From assembly GCA_027533105.1 (NCBI GenBank), contig JAPZTW010000005.1, forward strand, positions 1 to 64,000: DNA of 64,000 nucleotides, in the 5' to 3' direction. This document shows, piece after piece, positions 44,201 to 50,992 of the stretch (its first letter is position 1; the number at the start of each line of letters is the position of its first letter). Source of the DNA: Sphingomonadaceae bacterium. GTDB taxonomy: Bacteria; Pseudomonadota; Alphaproteobacteria; Sphingomonadales; Sphingomonadaceae. Under the pieces are notes generated by a model. That model was given only the letters and a program-made list of their open reading frames with translations, ran no database searches and was not told the DNA's origin. A program made the position numbers and the translations under genes.

Positions 44201-44398
44201 TCAGGCCGCCTGCTGGTCGGCCGGGCCACCCTTCAGCACGAAGCGCTTGTCGCAATAGCCGCAGTCGACATAGCCCTTCTCGTCGATTTCCAGCCAGACG
44301 CGCGGATGGCCCAGCGCCGCGCCGCCCGGAATATCCGAGGCGCCGTCGCAGGAAACGCGGGTGTTGGTGACGAAAGCGGTTTCGGGCTGCTGGCTCAT
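44201..44398 (-). CDS. Zinc-finger CHCC domain protein
   Basis: A 65-residue protein with the NDUFS6-like zinc motif: Cys in TRVSCDG, His in LGHPRVWLEI and CxxC in VDCGYCDKRFVL. Such small proteins are common beside respiratory or housekeeping genes in alphaproteobacteria; the mitochondrial relative is a complex I accessory subunit. The start ATG 44398 gives the usual short N-terminus (MSQQPETAFVTNTR). It stands alone between repeats and the DUF4402 gene. Confidence 0.88.
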   Translation of the reverse strand: MSQQPETAFVTNTRVSCDGASDIPGGAALGHPRVWLEIDEKGYVDCGYCDKRFVLKGGPADQQAA

Positions 44399-44436
44399 GC
44401 GCCGCCCCCTAGCAGGGCAGCACGACGATTTCCAGA

Positions 44437-45027
44437 CTACTGATACTGTACCGTCACAACGAAAGTGCCGTCATAGGTGCCCCCCGCCTGGTTCGCGCCG
44501 ACGTTGAGGGTGCCGCCGATACGGAAATCGAAGATGCCGTCGTTCGGCTGGATTTCCCAGCGGCGGCTGTTGCCGTTGCCAATGGGCACCAGGTCAGGTG
44601 TTGGATCGAGCGCAAGGTTGTTCACGGTCATCGTGCCACCCCCGCCGACGCGGGTCAGGGTGATCGTGGTGGGCAGGGTGATCCGCACGCGCATCCGCCG
44701 CACCCCCATGCCCGAGAACTCCGCCGGTCGGCAGGTTCCCACGCGCACGATGGTGCCGGTGGTGGTGCAGGCATTGGTATCGGGGTCGAGCACGACCGTG
44801 CCGCCCGCTGGCGTGGGCGCGATCCGGCCGAAGTTCATGGCCTGGTTTGCCACCAGGGAAAGCGGCGCGACAATGATCGCCTGAGCGGTTGCCGCCGTCG
44901 TCGCGCGATCGCGGGACTGGGCCGCGGCGGGAGCAGCGGCCACCGCGCTCAGGGCGAGCGCCAGCGCCGCGCACCATGCGCGTCGCGTCCGGTTTACCGG
45001 CTTGTTGGCAAGGTCCCCCCAAGTCAT
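44437..45027 (-). CDS. Exported DUF4402 domain protein
   Basis: A 196-residue protein with a signal peptide ending AVAAAPAAAQ near residue 39 and a DUF4402 beta-sandwich: IIVAPLSLVANQAMNFGRIA, PAGGTVVLDPDTNACTTTGT, Cys in VGTCRPAEFS, GGTLNVGANQAGGTYDGTF and the final VVTVQYQ. The terminal strand and the layout resemble pilin-like subunits, but no usher or chaperone gene is adjacent. ATG 45027 is used; ribosome binding site evidence is weak. The divergent ABC ATPase gene shares its upstream region. Confidence 0.82.
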   Translation of the reverse strand: MTWGDLANKPVNRTRRAWCAALALALSAVAAAPAAAQSRDRATTAATAQAIIVAPLSLVANQAMNFGRIAPTPAGGTVVLDPDTNACTTTGTIVRVGTCRPAEFSGMGVRRMRVRITLPTTITLTRVGGGGTMTVNNLALDPTPDLVPIGNGNSRRWEIQPNDGIFDFRIGGTLNVGANQAGGTYDGTFVVTVQYQ

Positions 45028-45072
45028 CGCGATGGCCCTAGCGTGCTGCCCATGAAGCCATGCATAGCGAGG

Positions 45073-45092
45073 ATGGTTAACGGTCCGGTAAA
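45073..45092 (-). promoter_or_regulatory. TTAACCAT / TTTACC pair, CtrA-like
   Basis: On the minus strand TTTACC and TTAACCAT stand 12 bp apart (start to start), 46 bp before the DUF4402 ATG and 57 bp before the ABC gene ATG. TTAACCAT is a known type of CtrA half-site. The same 12-bp period occurs at 9951-9971. Confidence 0.45.
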
Positions 45093-45148
45093 CAACCCCG
45101 GCCCGGCGGGGCTTTACCTTGGGCCAATCCTGCCGCAAGAGCGCGGAC

Positions 45149-46081
45149 ATGAGCCAGCCCGCCGCCATCCGTATCCGCGATCTCGTCAAGCGTTATGCCC
45201 CCGCCGGTCAGGGTGAGGGTAAACTGGCCCTCAAGGGCGTGTCCTTCGACGTGCCGCAGGGCGAGATCTTCGGCCTGCTCGGCCCCAACGGCGCGGGCAA
45301 GTCGACGCTGATCAACATCCTGGCCGGGCTGGTGATGAAGACCAGCGGCACGGCCGAAATCTGGGGTTTCGATATCGATGCGGACCCCCGCAACGCCAAG
45401 CGCGCGATCGGCATCGTGCCGCAGGAAATCGTCTTCGATCCCTTCTTCACGCCCGTGGAGGTGCTGGATATCCAGGCCGGGCTCTATGGCGTGCCCAAGG
45501 CCGCGCGGCGCAGCCTGGAACTGCTGGGGCAGGTGCACCTGAGCGACAAGGCCAATGCCTATGCCCGCACCCTGTCGGGGGGCATGAAGCGCCGCCTGCT
45601 GATCGCCAAGGCGCTGGTCCACCAGCCGCCGGTGATCGTGCTGGACGAGCCGACCGCCGGGGTCGATGTGGAACTGCGCCGCCAGTTGTGGGAACTGGTC
45701 AGCGAACTCAACGCGCAAGGGGTGACCGTAGTCCTGACCACCCACTACCTCGAAGAAGCGGAAGAGCTGTGCAACCGCATCGCGATCATCAACCACGGCG
45801 AACTGATCGCCAACAAGCCGACCCGCGAACTGGTGGAAATGGCGCGGGAAAAGGTGGTGGTGGTAACGGTCGACAAGACAATCGAGACCTGCCCCAGCCA
45901 CGCCGCCTTCCTGAAGTGCGAGCAAGCGGGCGAACACACGCTCGAGATCACTTACGACAAGGACAAGACCAACGCGGGCGAAGTGCTTGCGCTGGTCCAG
46001 TCAATGGGCTTTGCCATCGTCGATGTTTCCACCCGCGAGGCTGACCTCGAAGACGTGTTCGTCAGTCTGACGAGTTCTTAG
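45149..46081 (+). CDS. ABC-2 type transporter ATPase
   Basis: A 310-residue ATP-binding protein: Walker A GLLGPNGAGKSTLI, signature TLSGGMKRRLLIAKAL, Walker B VIVLDEPTAGVDVE, H-loop in LTTHYLEE, and a C-terminal accessory domain of about 80 residues. It resembles YadG-like exporters of the ABC-2 class, which act with a separate permease; no permease gene follows in the window. ATG 45149 (MSQPAAIRIRDLVKRY) has only a weak GAGCG in front. The last 20 bp overlap the convergent small zinc-ribbon gene. Confidence 0.92.
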   Translation: MSQPAAIRIRDLVKRYAPAGQGEGKLALKGVSFDVPQGEIFGLLGPNGAGKSTLINILAGLVMKTSGTAEIWGFDIDADPRNAKRAIGIVPQEIVFDPFFTPVEVLDIQAGLYGVPKAARRSLELLGQVHLSDKANAYARTLSGGMKRRLLIAKALVHQPPVIVLDEPTAGVDVELRRQLWELVSELNAQGVTVVLTTHYLEEAEELCNRIAIINHGELIANKPTRELVEMAREKVVVVTVDKTIETCPSHAAFLKCEQAGEHTLEITYDKDKTNAGEVLALVQSMGFAIVDVSTREADLEDVFVSLTSS

Positions 46082-46238
46082 GCGCGGTATCGGCGCGGCG
46101 CCACAGGCGGCGGCTCCGGCGGACGATATCGACCCCGCAATGGCGGCAGCGGCCGGCATAGCCGTCCCCGTCCCACGCGACGGTACCACGCTTCGGGCGG
46201 TGACGATTGAACAGGCACAGAGGTATCGACAGAGCCAT
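46062..46238 (-). CDS. 58-residue zinc-ribbon-like protein
   Basis: ATG 46238 opens a 58-codon frame ending in TGA. The product starts MALSIPLCLFNRHRPKRG and contains WDGDGYAGRCRHCGVDIVRR, with C31xxC34 and an earlier Cys8, followed by RRLWRRADTAP. The CxxC-G turn and the surrounding basic and aromatic residues look like half of a zinc ribbon. It is supported by motif quality; the ribosome binding site is unclear. The 3' end overlaps the ABC ATPase gene by 20 bp. Small CxxC proteins of this kind are found in sphingomonads, I believe, without known function. Confidence 0.65.
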   Translation of the reverse strand: MALSIPLCLFNRHRPKRGTVAWDGDGYAGRCRHCGVDIVRRSRRLWRRADTAPKNSSD

Positions 46239-46327
46239 CGAAAAACTCGCGATCTTGTCTTGCGCAGGGATTGCGCATCACATGCCAATCAGTTGCGCCC
46301 TATCCGATTGGCCTGGTTACGCGTGAA

Positions 46328-46343
46328 TACGTACAGGTACGTA
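46328..46343 (+). promoter_or_regulatory. Perfect palindrome TACGTAC-AG-GTACGTA
   Basis: Seven-base arms around AG in the 210-bp divergent region between the small zinc-ribbon gene and nadB, 106 bp before the nadB ATG. A dimeric regulator site is possible; no regulator can be named. Confidence 0.45.
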
Positions 46344-46448
46344 GAAATGATGACAAGGAAATGAAAGTCCTCACTCCGGGCCTTAATCCCGTAGCGGCCA
46401 GCAGGCTTTGCCCTTGTCGGTGTCGCACCGCGCGGGCAAAGGGGGGCC

Positions 46449-48050
46449 ATGTCGCATAGTCCTGCCCAGCCGCTGTCGCCCCACGACGTGATCATCGTCG
46501 GCTCCGGCGCGGCCGGACTGACCGCGGCCCTCGCCCTGGCCGACCGGTTGAAAGTGCTGGTCCTGGCCAAGGGCAGCCTGACCGGCGGCTCCACCGCCTG
46601 GGCCCAGGGCGGGATCGCCGCCGTGCTCGACGCGGGCGATACCTTCGAGGATCACATCCGCGACACGATGGTGGCCGGCGCGGGGCTGAACCGGATCGAA
46701 ACGGTGGAATTCGTGGTCGAGCGCGCCCCCCACGCGATCGACCGGCTGATCGACCTGGGCGTGCCGTTCAACACCGATGGCCCCAACCTGCATCTGACGC
46801 GCGAGGGCGGGCACAGCCACCGCCGGATCGTTCACGTGGCCGATGCCACCGGCTGGGCGGTGCAGTCCGCGCTGGTCAAGGCGGCGGAGGATCACCCCAA
46901 TATCACCCTGCTGTCCGGCCGCGCGGCGGTCGACCTGATCACTGGGCGGCACGAGGAACGCTATTCCGGCTCGGGCCGGGTCTGGGGCGTCTATGCCCTC
47001 AACGAGGCGACCGGCAAGGTCGAGGCCCATACCGCCCGCGCCACGATCCTGGCCACCGGCGGGGCGGGCCGCGTCTACCAGTACAGCACGGCCCCGCGCG
47101 GCGCGACCGGGGATGGCATTGCCATGGCCTGGCGCGCGGGCTGCCGGGTCGGCAACATGGAAATGATGCAGTTCCACCCGACCTGCCTCTACAACCTCTC
47201 GGTCAAGAACTTCCTGATCACCGAGGCGGTGCGCGGCGAAGGCGGGCACTTGCTCAATCCGAAGACCGGGCATCGCTACATGCCCGACTATGACGCGCGC
47301 GCCGAGCTGGCACCGCGCGATATCGTCGCGCGGGCCAACGACAGCGAGATCAAGCGCGACGGGCTGGACTATGTCCATCTCGACATCAGCCATCAGCCCC
47401 CCGAATTCGTGCGCGAGCATTTCCCCAACATCCACGAAAAGCTGCTGGGGCTGGGCATCGACATGACGAAGGAGCCGATCCCGGTGGTGCCCGCGCAGCA
47501 CTATACCTGCGGCGGGATCGTGATCGACCTCAACGGCCGCACCGACCTGCCGGGGCTCTATGCCGCGGGCGAATGCACCGAAAGCGGCCTGCACGGCGCC
47601 AATCGCCTGGCTTCCAATTCCCTGCTCGAATGCTTTGTCTTCGGCGAGGCGGCGGCGGCCGATATCCTGGCCCGCTGGGATGAATTCGCCGCTCCCCCGC
47701 CGGTCCGCGCCTGGGACGAAAGCCGCGTGACCGACAGTGACGAGGAAGTGGTGATCCAGCAGAACTGGACCGAGATCCGCCGCTTCATGTGGAACTATGT
47801 CGGGATCGTGCGCACCACCAAGCGGCTCGAGCGCGCCAAGCACCGGATCGAGCTGCTGATGGAGGAAGTGGACGATTACTATGGCCACTTCCGCGTTTCG
47901 ACCGACCTGATCGAACTGCGCAACCTGCTGCAATGCGCCCAGCTGATCGTCCGCTCGGCACTGGAGCGCAAGGAAAGCCGCGGGCTGCACTTCATCCTCG
48001 ATTACCCCGAACTGCTGCCCGAGGCCCGCGATACGGTGCTGATGCCGTGA
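46449..48050 (+). CDS. nadB: L-aspartate oxidase
   Basis: A 533-residue flavoenzyme that oxidises L-aspartate to iminoaspartate, the first step of NAD biosynthesis. It has the FAD motif VIIVGSGAAGLTAALALAD, the active-site GGSTAWAQGGIAAV, ATGGAGRVYQYST, QFHPTCLY and the family-typical SNSLLECFVFGEAAA. The C-terminal helical domain is complete. Succinate-dehydrogenase-like fumarate reductases share these motifs, but length and the absence of a membrane-subunit gene favour NadB. nadA and nadC are not adjacent; a TraB-like gene overlaps its stop. Confidence 0.96.
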   Translation: MSHSPAQPLSPHDVIIVGSGAAGLTAALALADRLKVLVLAKGSLTGGSTAWAQGGIAAVLDAGDTFEDHIRDTMVAGAGLNRIETVEFVVERAPHAIDRLIDLGVPFNTDGPNLHLTREGGHSHRRIVHVADATGWAVQSALVKAAEDHPNITLLSGRAAVDLITGRHEERYSGSGRVWGVYALNEATGKVEAHTARATILATGGAGRVYQYSTAPRGATGDGIAMAWRAGCRVGNMEMMQFHPTCLYNLSVKNFLITEAVRGEGGHLLNPKTGHRYMPDYDARAELAPRDIVARANDSEIKRDGLDYVHLDISHQPPEFVREHFPNIHEKLLGLGIDMTKEPIPVVPAQHYTCGGIVIDLNGRTDLPGLYAAGECTESGLHGANRLASNSLLECFVFGEAAAADILARWDEFAAPPPVRAWDESRVTDSDEEVVIQQNWTEIRRFMWNYVGIVRTTKRLERAKHRIELLMEEVDDYYGHFRVSTDLIELRNLLQCAQLIVRSALERKESRGLHFILDYPELLPEARDTVLMP

Positions 48051-49024
48051 GGCAGGCCCGCGTCATGCTGGCTGCCTGCACCCTGGCGTGCAGTGCCCCG
48101 GCGCTGGCGACGGACGATGCTGCAACCAGCGAGATCGTTGTTTCCGCCCAGCGATCGGGCGCACCGATGTGGACCATCAAGAGCCCGCGCGGGGCCATCC
48201 TGCTGGTCGGAGAGCTTCAGGCGGTTCCCAAGGCGACCCCGTGGTTCCCCGATCGGCTCGAAGCGGCAACCGCGGCTTCCGATCGGGTCATCCTGGGGGT
48301 CAAGGCCAGGATCTCGCCCGGCGATATCCTGCGGATCATCTTTGCCGGCGGCAAGATCACCAAGCTGCCCAAGGACACCACCGCTGCCGACTTTCTGGAC
48401 GAAGCCCGGCAAAGTCGTCTCGCCGCGCTGGAGCGTCAGCACGGGAAGGACTACTCGCGCTCCAGCTTCCTGATGACTTCATTCGACCTGCTGGCCCGGC
48501 GGCTCGGCTTCATCCGCGACACCGGCAAGGACGCGTCCGACGTGGTGGAGCAGGCGGCGCGCAAGGCCAAGGTGCCGACCGAACCGGTTGGCACGATGCG
48601 CGGCGAAGACATGCTCGACAGCCTTGCCGAGGCACCGCCCACCGCGCACCTGGCCTGTCTCGATGCGGCGATGACCGCGACCGAAATCGGTCCCGAGCTG
48701 ATTGCGCGCCGCGGTGCGGACTGGCGCGCCTACGATGTGCCGGCAGTCATGGCCAACCCGCTGGAACAGGCGCTGGGGCAGTGCTGGCCCTGGGCCGACC
48801 GGTCAGTCGGCCAGGAGCTGCGCAACCAGTGGATCGCGGCCATCAACCGGGCCGCGCAGGCGGAAGGCACCACGCTGGCGGTGGCACCGCTGCGGGTACT
48901 GGCGGAACCGAACGGGGTGCTCGACCTGCTCGAACAGCAGGGCTACGCGATCAGCGGCCCCGCCTGGCGCAGCGCCGGATCGCTGCCTGTCGCAAGCGGA
49001 CAGGGCCTGCCAGCCGCACCCTGA
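48047..49024 (+). CDS. Exported TraB/GumN-like protein with altered active-site residues
   Basis: A 325-residue protein starting at GTG 48047, which overlaps the nadB stop (GTGA) and gives a good signal peptide (VRQARVMLAACTLACSAPALA). The fold follows TraB/GumN order: WTIKSPRGAILLVGELQAVP, DRLEAATAASDRVILG, and Cys/Trp-rich C-terminal helices. In typical members the first motif is GTxH and the second strand ends in Glu; here they read GELQ and VILG, so both presumed catalytic residues are missing. It may be a non-enzymatic relative. An ATG at 48065 is an alternative start. Confidence 0.7.
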   Translation: MRQARVMLAACTLACSAPALATDDAATSEIVVSAQRSGAPMWTIKSPRGAILLVGELQAVPKATPWFPDRLEAATAASDRVILGVKARISPGDILRIIFAGGKITKLPKDTTAADFLDEARQSRLAALERQHGKDYSRSSFLMTSFDLLARRLGFIRDTGKDASDVVEQAARKAKVPTEPVGTMRGEDMLDSLAEAPPTAHLACLDAAMTATEIGPELIARRGADWRAYDVPAVMANPLEQALGQCWPWADRSVGQELRNQWIAAINRAAQAEGTTLAVAPLRVLAEPNGVLDLLEQQGYAISGPAWRSAGSLPVASGQGLPAAP

Positions 49025-49152
49025 CGCCAGGTCGGAATGGCCGGCAATCATGCCAAGGCCGCCGCGATAGCCAGCCTCGCCCGGGTCGCCAAGGTTGCGC
49101 TTCATCGCCGGGGCGCTAACTTCCCCGGCACAACAAAGTCAGGGGAGGCCAA

Positions 49153-50034
49153 ATGCCGCAGATCACCGCCAACGGAATCAGCCTTGAATACGAAGCCTAC
49201 GGCGATCCCGCCCATCCGCCGCTGCTGCTGGTCATGGGGCTGGGCGCGCAGCTGACGCTGTGGCCGATCGAGCTGGTCGAGGCGCTGGTGGCGCGCGGCT
49301 ATCGTGTGATCCGCTATGACAACCGCGATATCGGGCTTTCGACCAAGTTCACCGAACATGGCGTGCCCAATATCCGCAAGGTGGCGCTGATGCGGCTGTT
49401 CGGCCTGCGCCCCAAACTGCCCTATCGCCTGACCGACATGGCCGCCGATGCCGTGGGCCTGCTCGATGCGCTGGAGATTGACCGCGCCCACGTGGTCGGC
49501 GCCTCGATGGGCGGGATGATCGCCCAGCTGGTGGCGGCAACCTATCCCGAGCGGACCCTGTCGCTGACCTCGATCATGTCGACCACCGGCAACCGCCGCG
49601 TGCCGCCCGCCCGGCCCGAAGCCTTCAAGGCGCTGACCACCCCGCCGCCCGCCAATGCCACGCTGGACGAGATGATCCCGCACGTCACCCGCATTGCCCG
49701 CGCGATCGGCAGCCCGGCCTATCCCGCGCCGGAAGACCGGCTGGCCGAACGGATCGCCCGCGATTTCCATCGCAGCTTCCACCCCACCGGCTCGGCCCGG
49801 CAATTGGCTGCGATCATCGACGATGGCTGCCGGCGCGAACGGCTCAAGCGGGTTACGGCCCCGGCCCTGGTGATCCACGGCGTCGATGATCCGCTGGTCC
49901 GGGTCGAAGGCGGGCGCGATACGGCCGCGCACATCTCCGGCGCGCGCCTGCACGAAATCCCCGGCATGGGCCACGACCTGCCGCTCGAGCTGGTCGAAGA
50001 AGTGGCCGACGCGATTGCAGGCGTGGCGCGCTAG
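49153..50034 (+). CDS. Alpha/beta hydrolase
   Basis: A 293-residue hydrolase with oxyanion region LLLVMGLGAQLTLWP, nucleophile elbow VVGASMGGMIAQ (Ser in GxSxG), the Asp of VIHGVDDPLVRV and the His of GMGHDLPLELV. The RYDNRDIGLSTKF block and the overall length are typical of the class that includes ester and lactone hydrolases, so it could serve the products of the Baeyer-Villiger enzymes, though it is 30 kb away. ATG 49153 follows GGGGAGG. A long inverted repeat lies just after its stop. Confidence 0.88.
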   Translation: MPQITANGISLEYEAYGDPAHPPLLLVMGLGAQLTLWPIELVEALVARGYRVIRYDNRDIGLSTKFTEHGVPNIRKVALMRLFGLRPKLPYRLTDMAADAVGLLDALEIDRAHVVGASMGGMIAQLVAATYPERTLSLTSIMSTTGNRRVPPARPEAFKALTTPPPANATLDEMIPHVTRIARAIGSPAYPAPEDRLAERIARDFHRSFHPTGSARQLAAIIDDGCRRERLKRVTAPALVIHGVDDPLVRVEGGRDTAAHISGARLHEIPGMGHDLPLELVEEVADAIAGVAR

Positions 50035-50051
50035 GGTTTCAGACCTGTGTC

Positions 50052-50186
50052 GAAATTCGCGAAAGCGCGAATTTCGGTGCGGTGCCCGCCCTCTCCCCCA
50101 CCCGGCCACCCATGGAATACGATGCCTCGGGTGGCCGGGTGGGGGAGAGGGCCGGTGCCGCAGCATCCGAAACGACAGTTTCGGAT
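50052..50186. repeat. Compound palindromic element of three nested or adjacent hairpins
   Basis: Three inverted repeats in 135 bp between convergent genes. GAAATTCGC / GCGAATTTC at 50052-50075; perfect 24-bp arms at 50088-50111 and 50129-50152, Pro-codon-like runs beginning GCCCTCTCCCCCACCC, around a 17-base loop; ATCCGAAAC / GTTTCGGAT at 50165-50186. The order looks like a built structure (small-large-small) similar to REPIN-type mosaics. The large hairpin would also stop transcription. No transposase lies nearby. Confidence 0.8.
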
Positions 50187-50193
50187 CAGAAGA

Positions 50194-50454
50194 TCAAAAC
50201 CCCCAGCCCAGCTGGCGGCCGATGTAGATCAGCAGCATCGCCCCCAGCAGCGAGGAGAAGCAGCCTGCGCGGTTGAACCCGTCGCGCAGGGGGCGGCCGC
50301 TGGTGAGGTTGGCGATCAGGCCCACCACCAGCGCCCCGCCCACGCCCAGCAGCACGGTCATCCCGAAACCGAGGTCAACCGCGCCGGGATAGAAGAACCG
50401 GGCCAGCACGCCGACGAACAGGCCCGAGGCGATGATTCCGATGAGATTGAGCAT
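50194..50454 (-). CDS. GlsB/YeaQ/YmgE-family small membrane protein
   Basis: An 86-residue protein with three hydrophobic segments and the family pattern IIASGLFVGVLARFFYPG, then TVLLGVGGALVVGLIANL and FSSLLGAMLLIYIGRQLGW. Members are stress-associated transglycosylase-associated proteins of unknown mechanism. ATG 50454 (MLNLIGIIAS) has CAGGAG upstream at a good distance. Its upstream region is shared with the nrdA leader. Confidence 0.87.
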   Translation of the reverse strand: MLNLIGIIASGLFVGVLARFFYPGAVDLGFGMTVLLGVGGALVVGLIANLTSGRPLRDGFNRAGCFSSLLGAMLLIYIGRQLGWGF

Positions 50455-50484
50455 GGCGGCTGCGCTCCTGGTAAGGGGAAGCAC

Positions 50485-50992
50485 AGACTAGCCCTTGCGG
50501 GCCGCCGCGCAAGATCGTTGCCGGGTGCGATTCTATCCTTAGTCAAGGCGCCGGAACCCCTCTCCCCGGACAAAAATTTTTTCACAGATTCACTTTGACT
50601 CTTGCGCCGCGCACCAGTGGCCAATTTCCCGCGCGTCGCTGCAATGCGAAAGCTGCCGGACCGCCCGGAACCACCCCCGAACAAGATGAACGCCAGATTT
50701 ACCCTCTTGCGTCGGATTCGCGATTGGGCACTATGGATAGTGGTCCGGCACTTGGGGGGACCTCTAGACCTAGATTCATTCCCTGGCCCGCGGATAGCGC
50801 GGACGGGAGCGGATTCGGTCCGGTGGCAACCCCCAAAAGGGCAGGTCTGGGGAACGATTGGGGATAAGTTTTTCGCCGTTTGTTCACCCGGTTTGGTAGG
50901 ATGGCGGCTTGGCTGTCGATTCGAACGAATGCGGAACATCCCAGACCGGCGGAAACGCGCGGAACTGGCAACAGGAAGTACGGGGGCAGCAC
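50485..50992 (+). other. 508-bp leader and promoter region before nrdA
   Basis: No convincing gene is present; the open frames here have no ribosome binding site or protein signature. The segment holds an AT-rich patch (ACAAAAATTTTTTCACA, 50571-50587), a candidate NrdR box at 50728-50743 and about 250 bp of untranslated leader with runs such as GGGGATAAGTTTTTCG near 50860. I see no cobalamin riboswitch pattern. Confidence 0.6.
50728..50743 (+). promoter_or_regulatory. Candidate NrdR box
   Basis: CACTATG-GATAGTG (50729-50742) has perfect 6-bp arms and matches 12 of the 14 central bases of the NrdR consensus CACWATATATWGTG. NrdR boxes repress ribonucleotide-reductase genes when dATP is abundant, and this one lies about 250 bp before the nrdA start. 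A second box at the usual 31-bp distance is not evident. Confidence 0.65.

Noticed and set aside
50570..50990. Possible cobalamin riboswitch before nrdA
   Set aside because: The conserved B12-box word is not present, and the reductase is the B12-independent class with NrdB encoded downstream.
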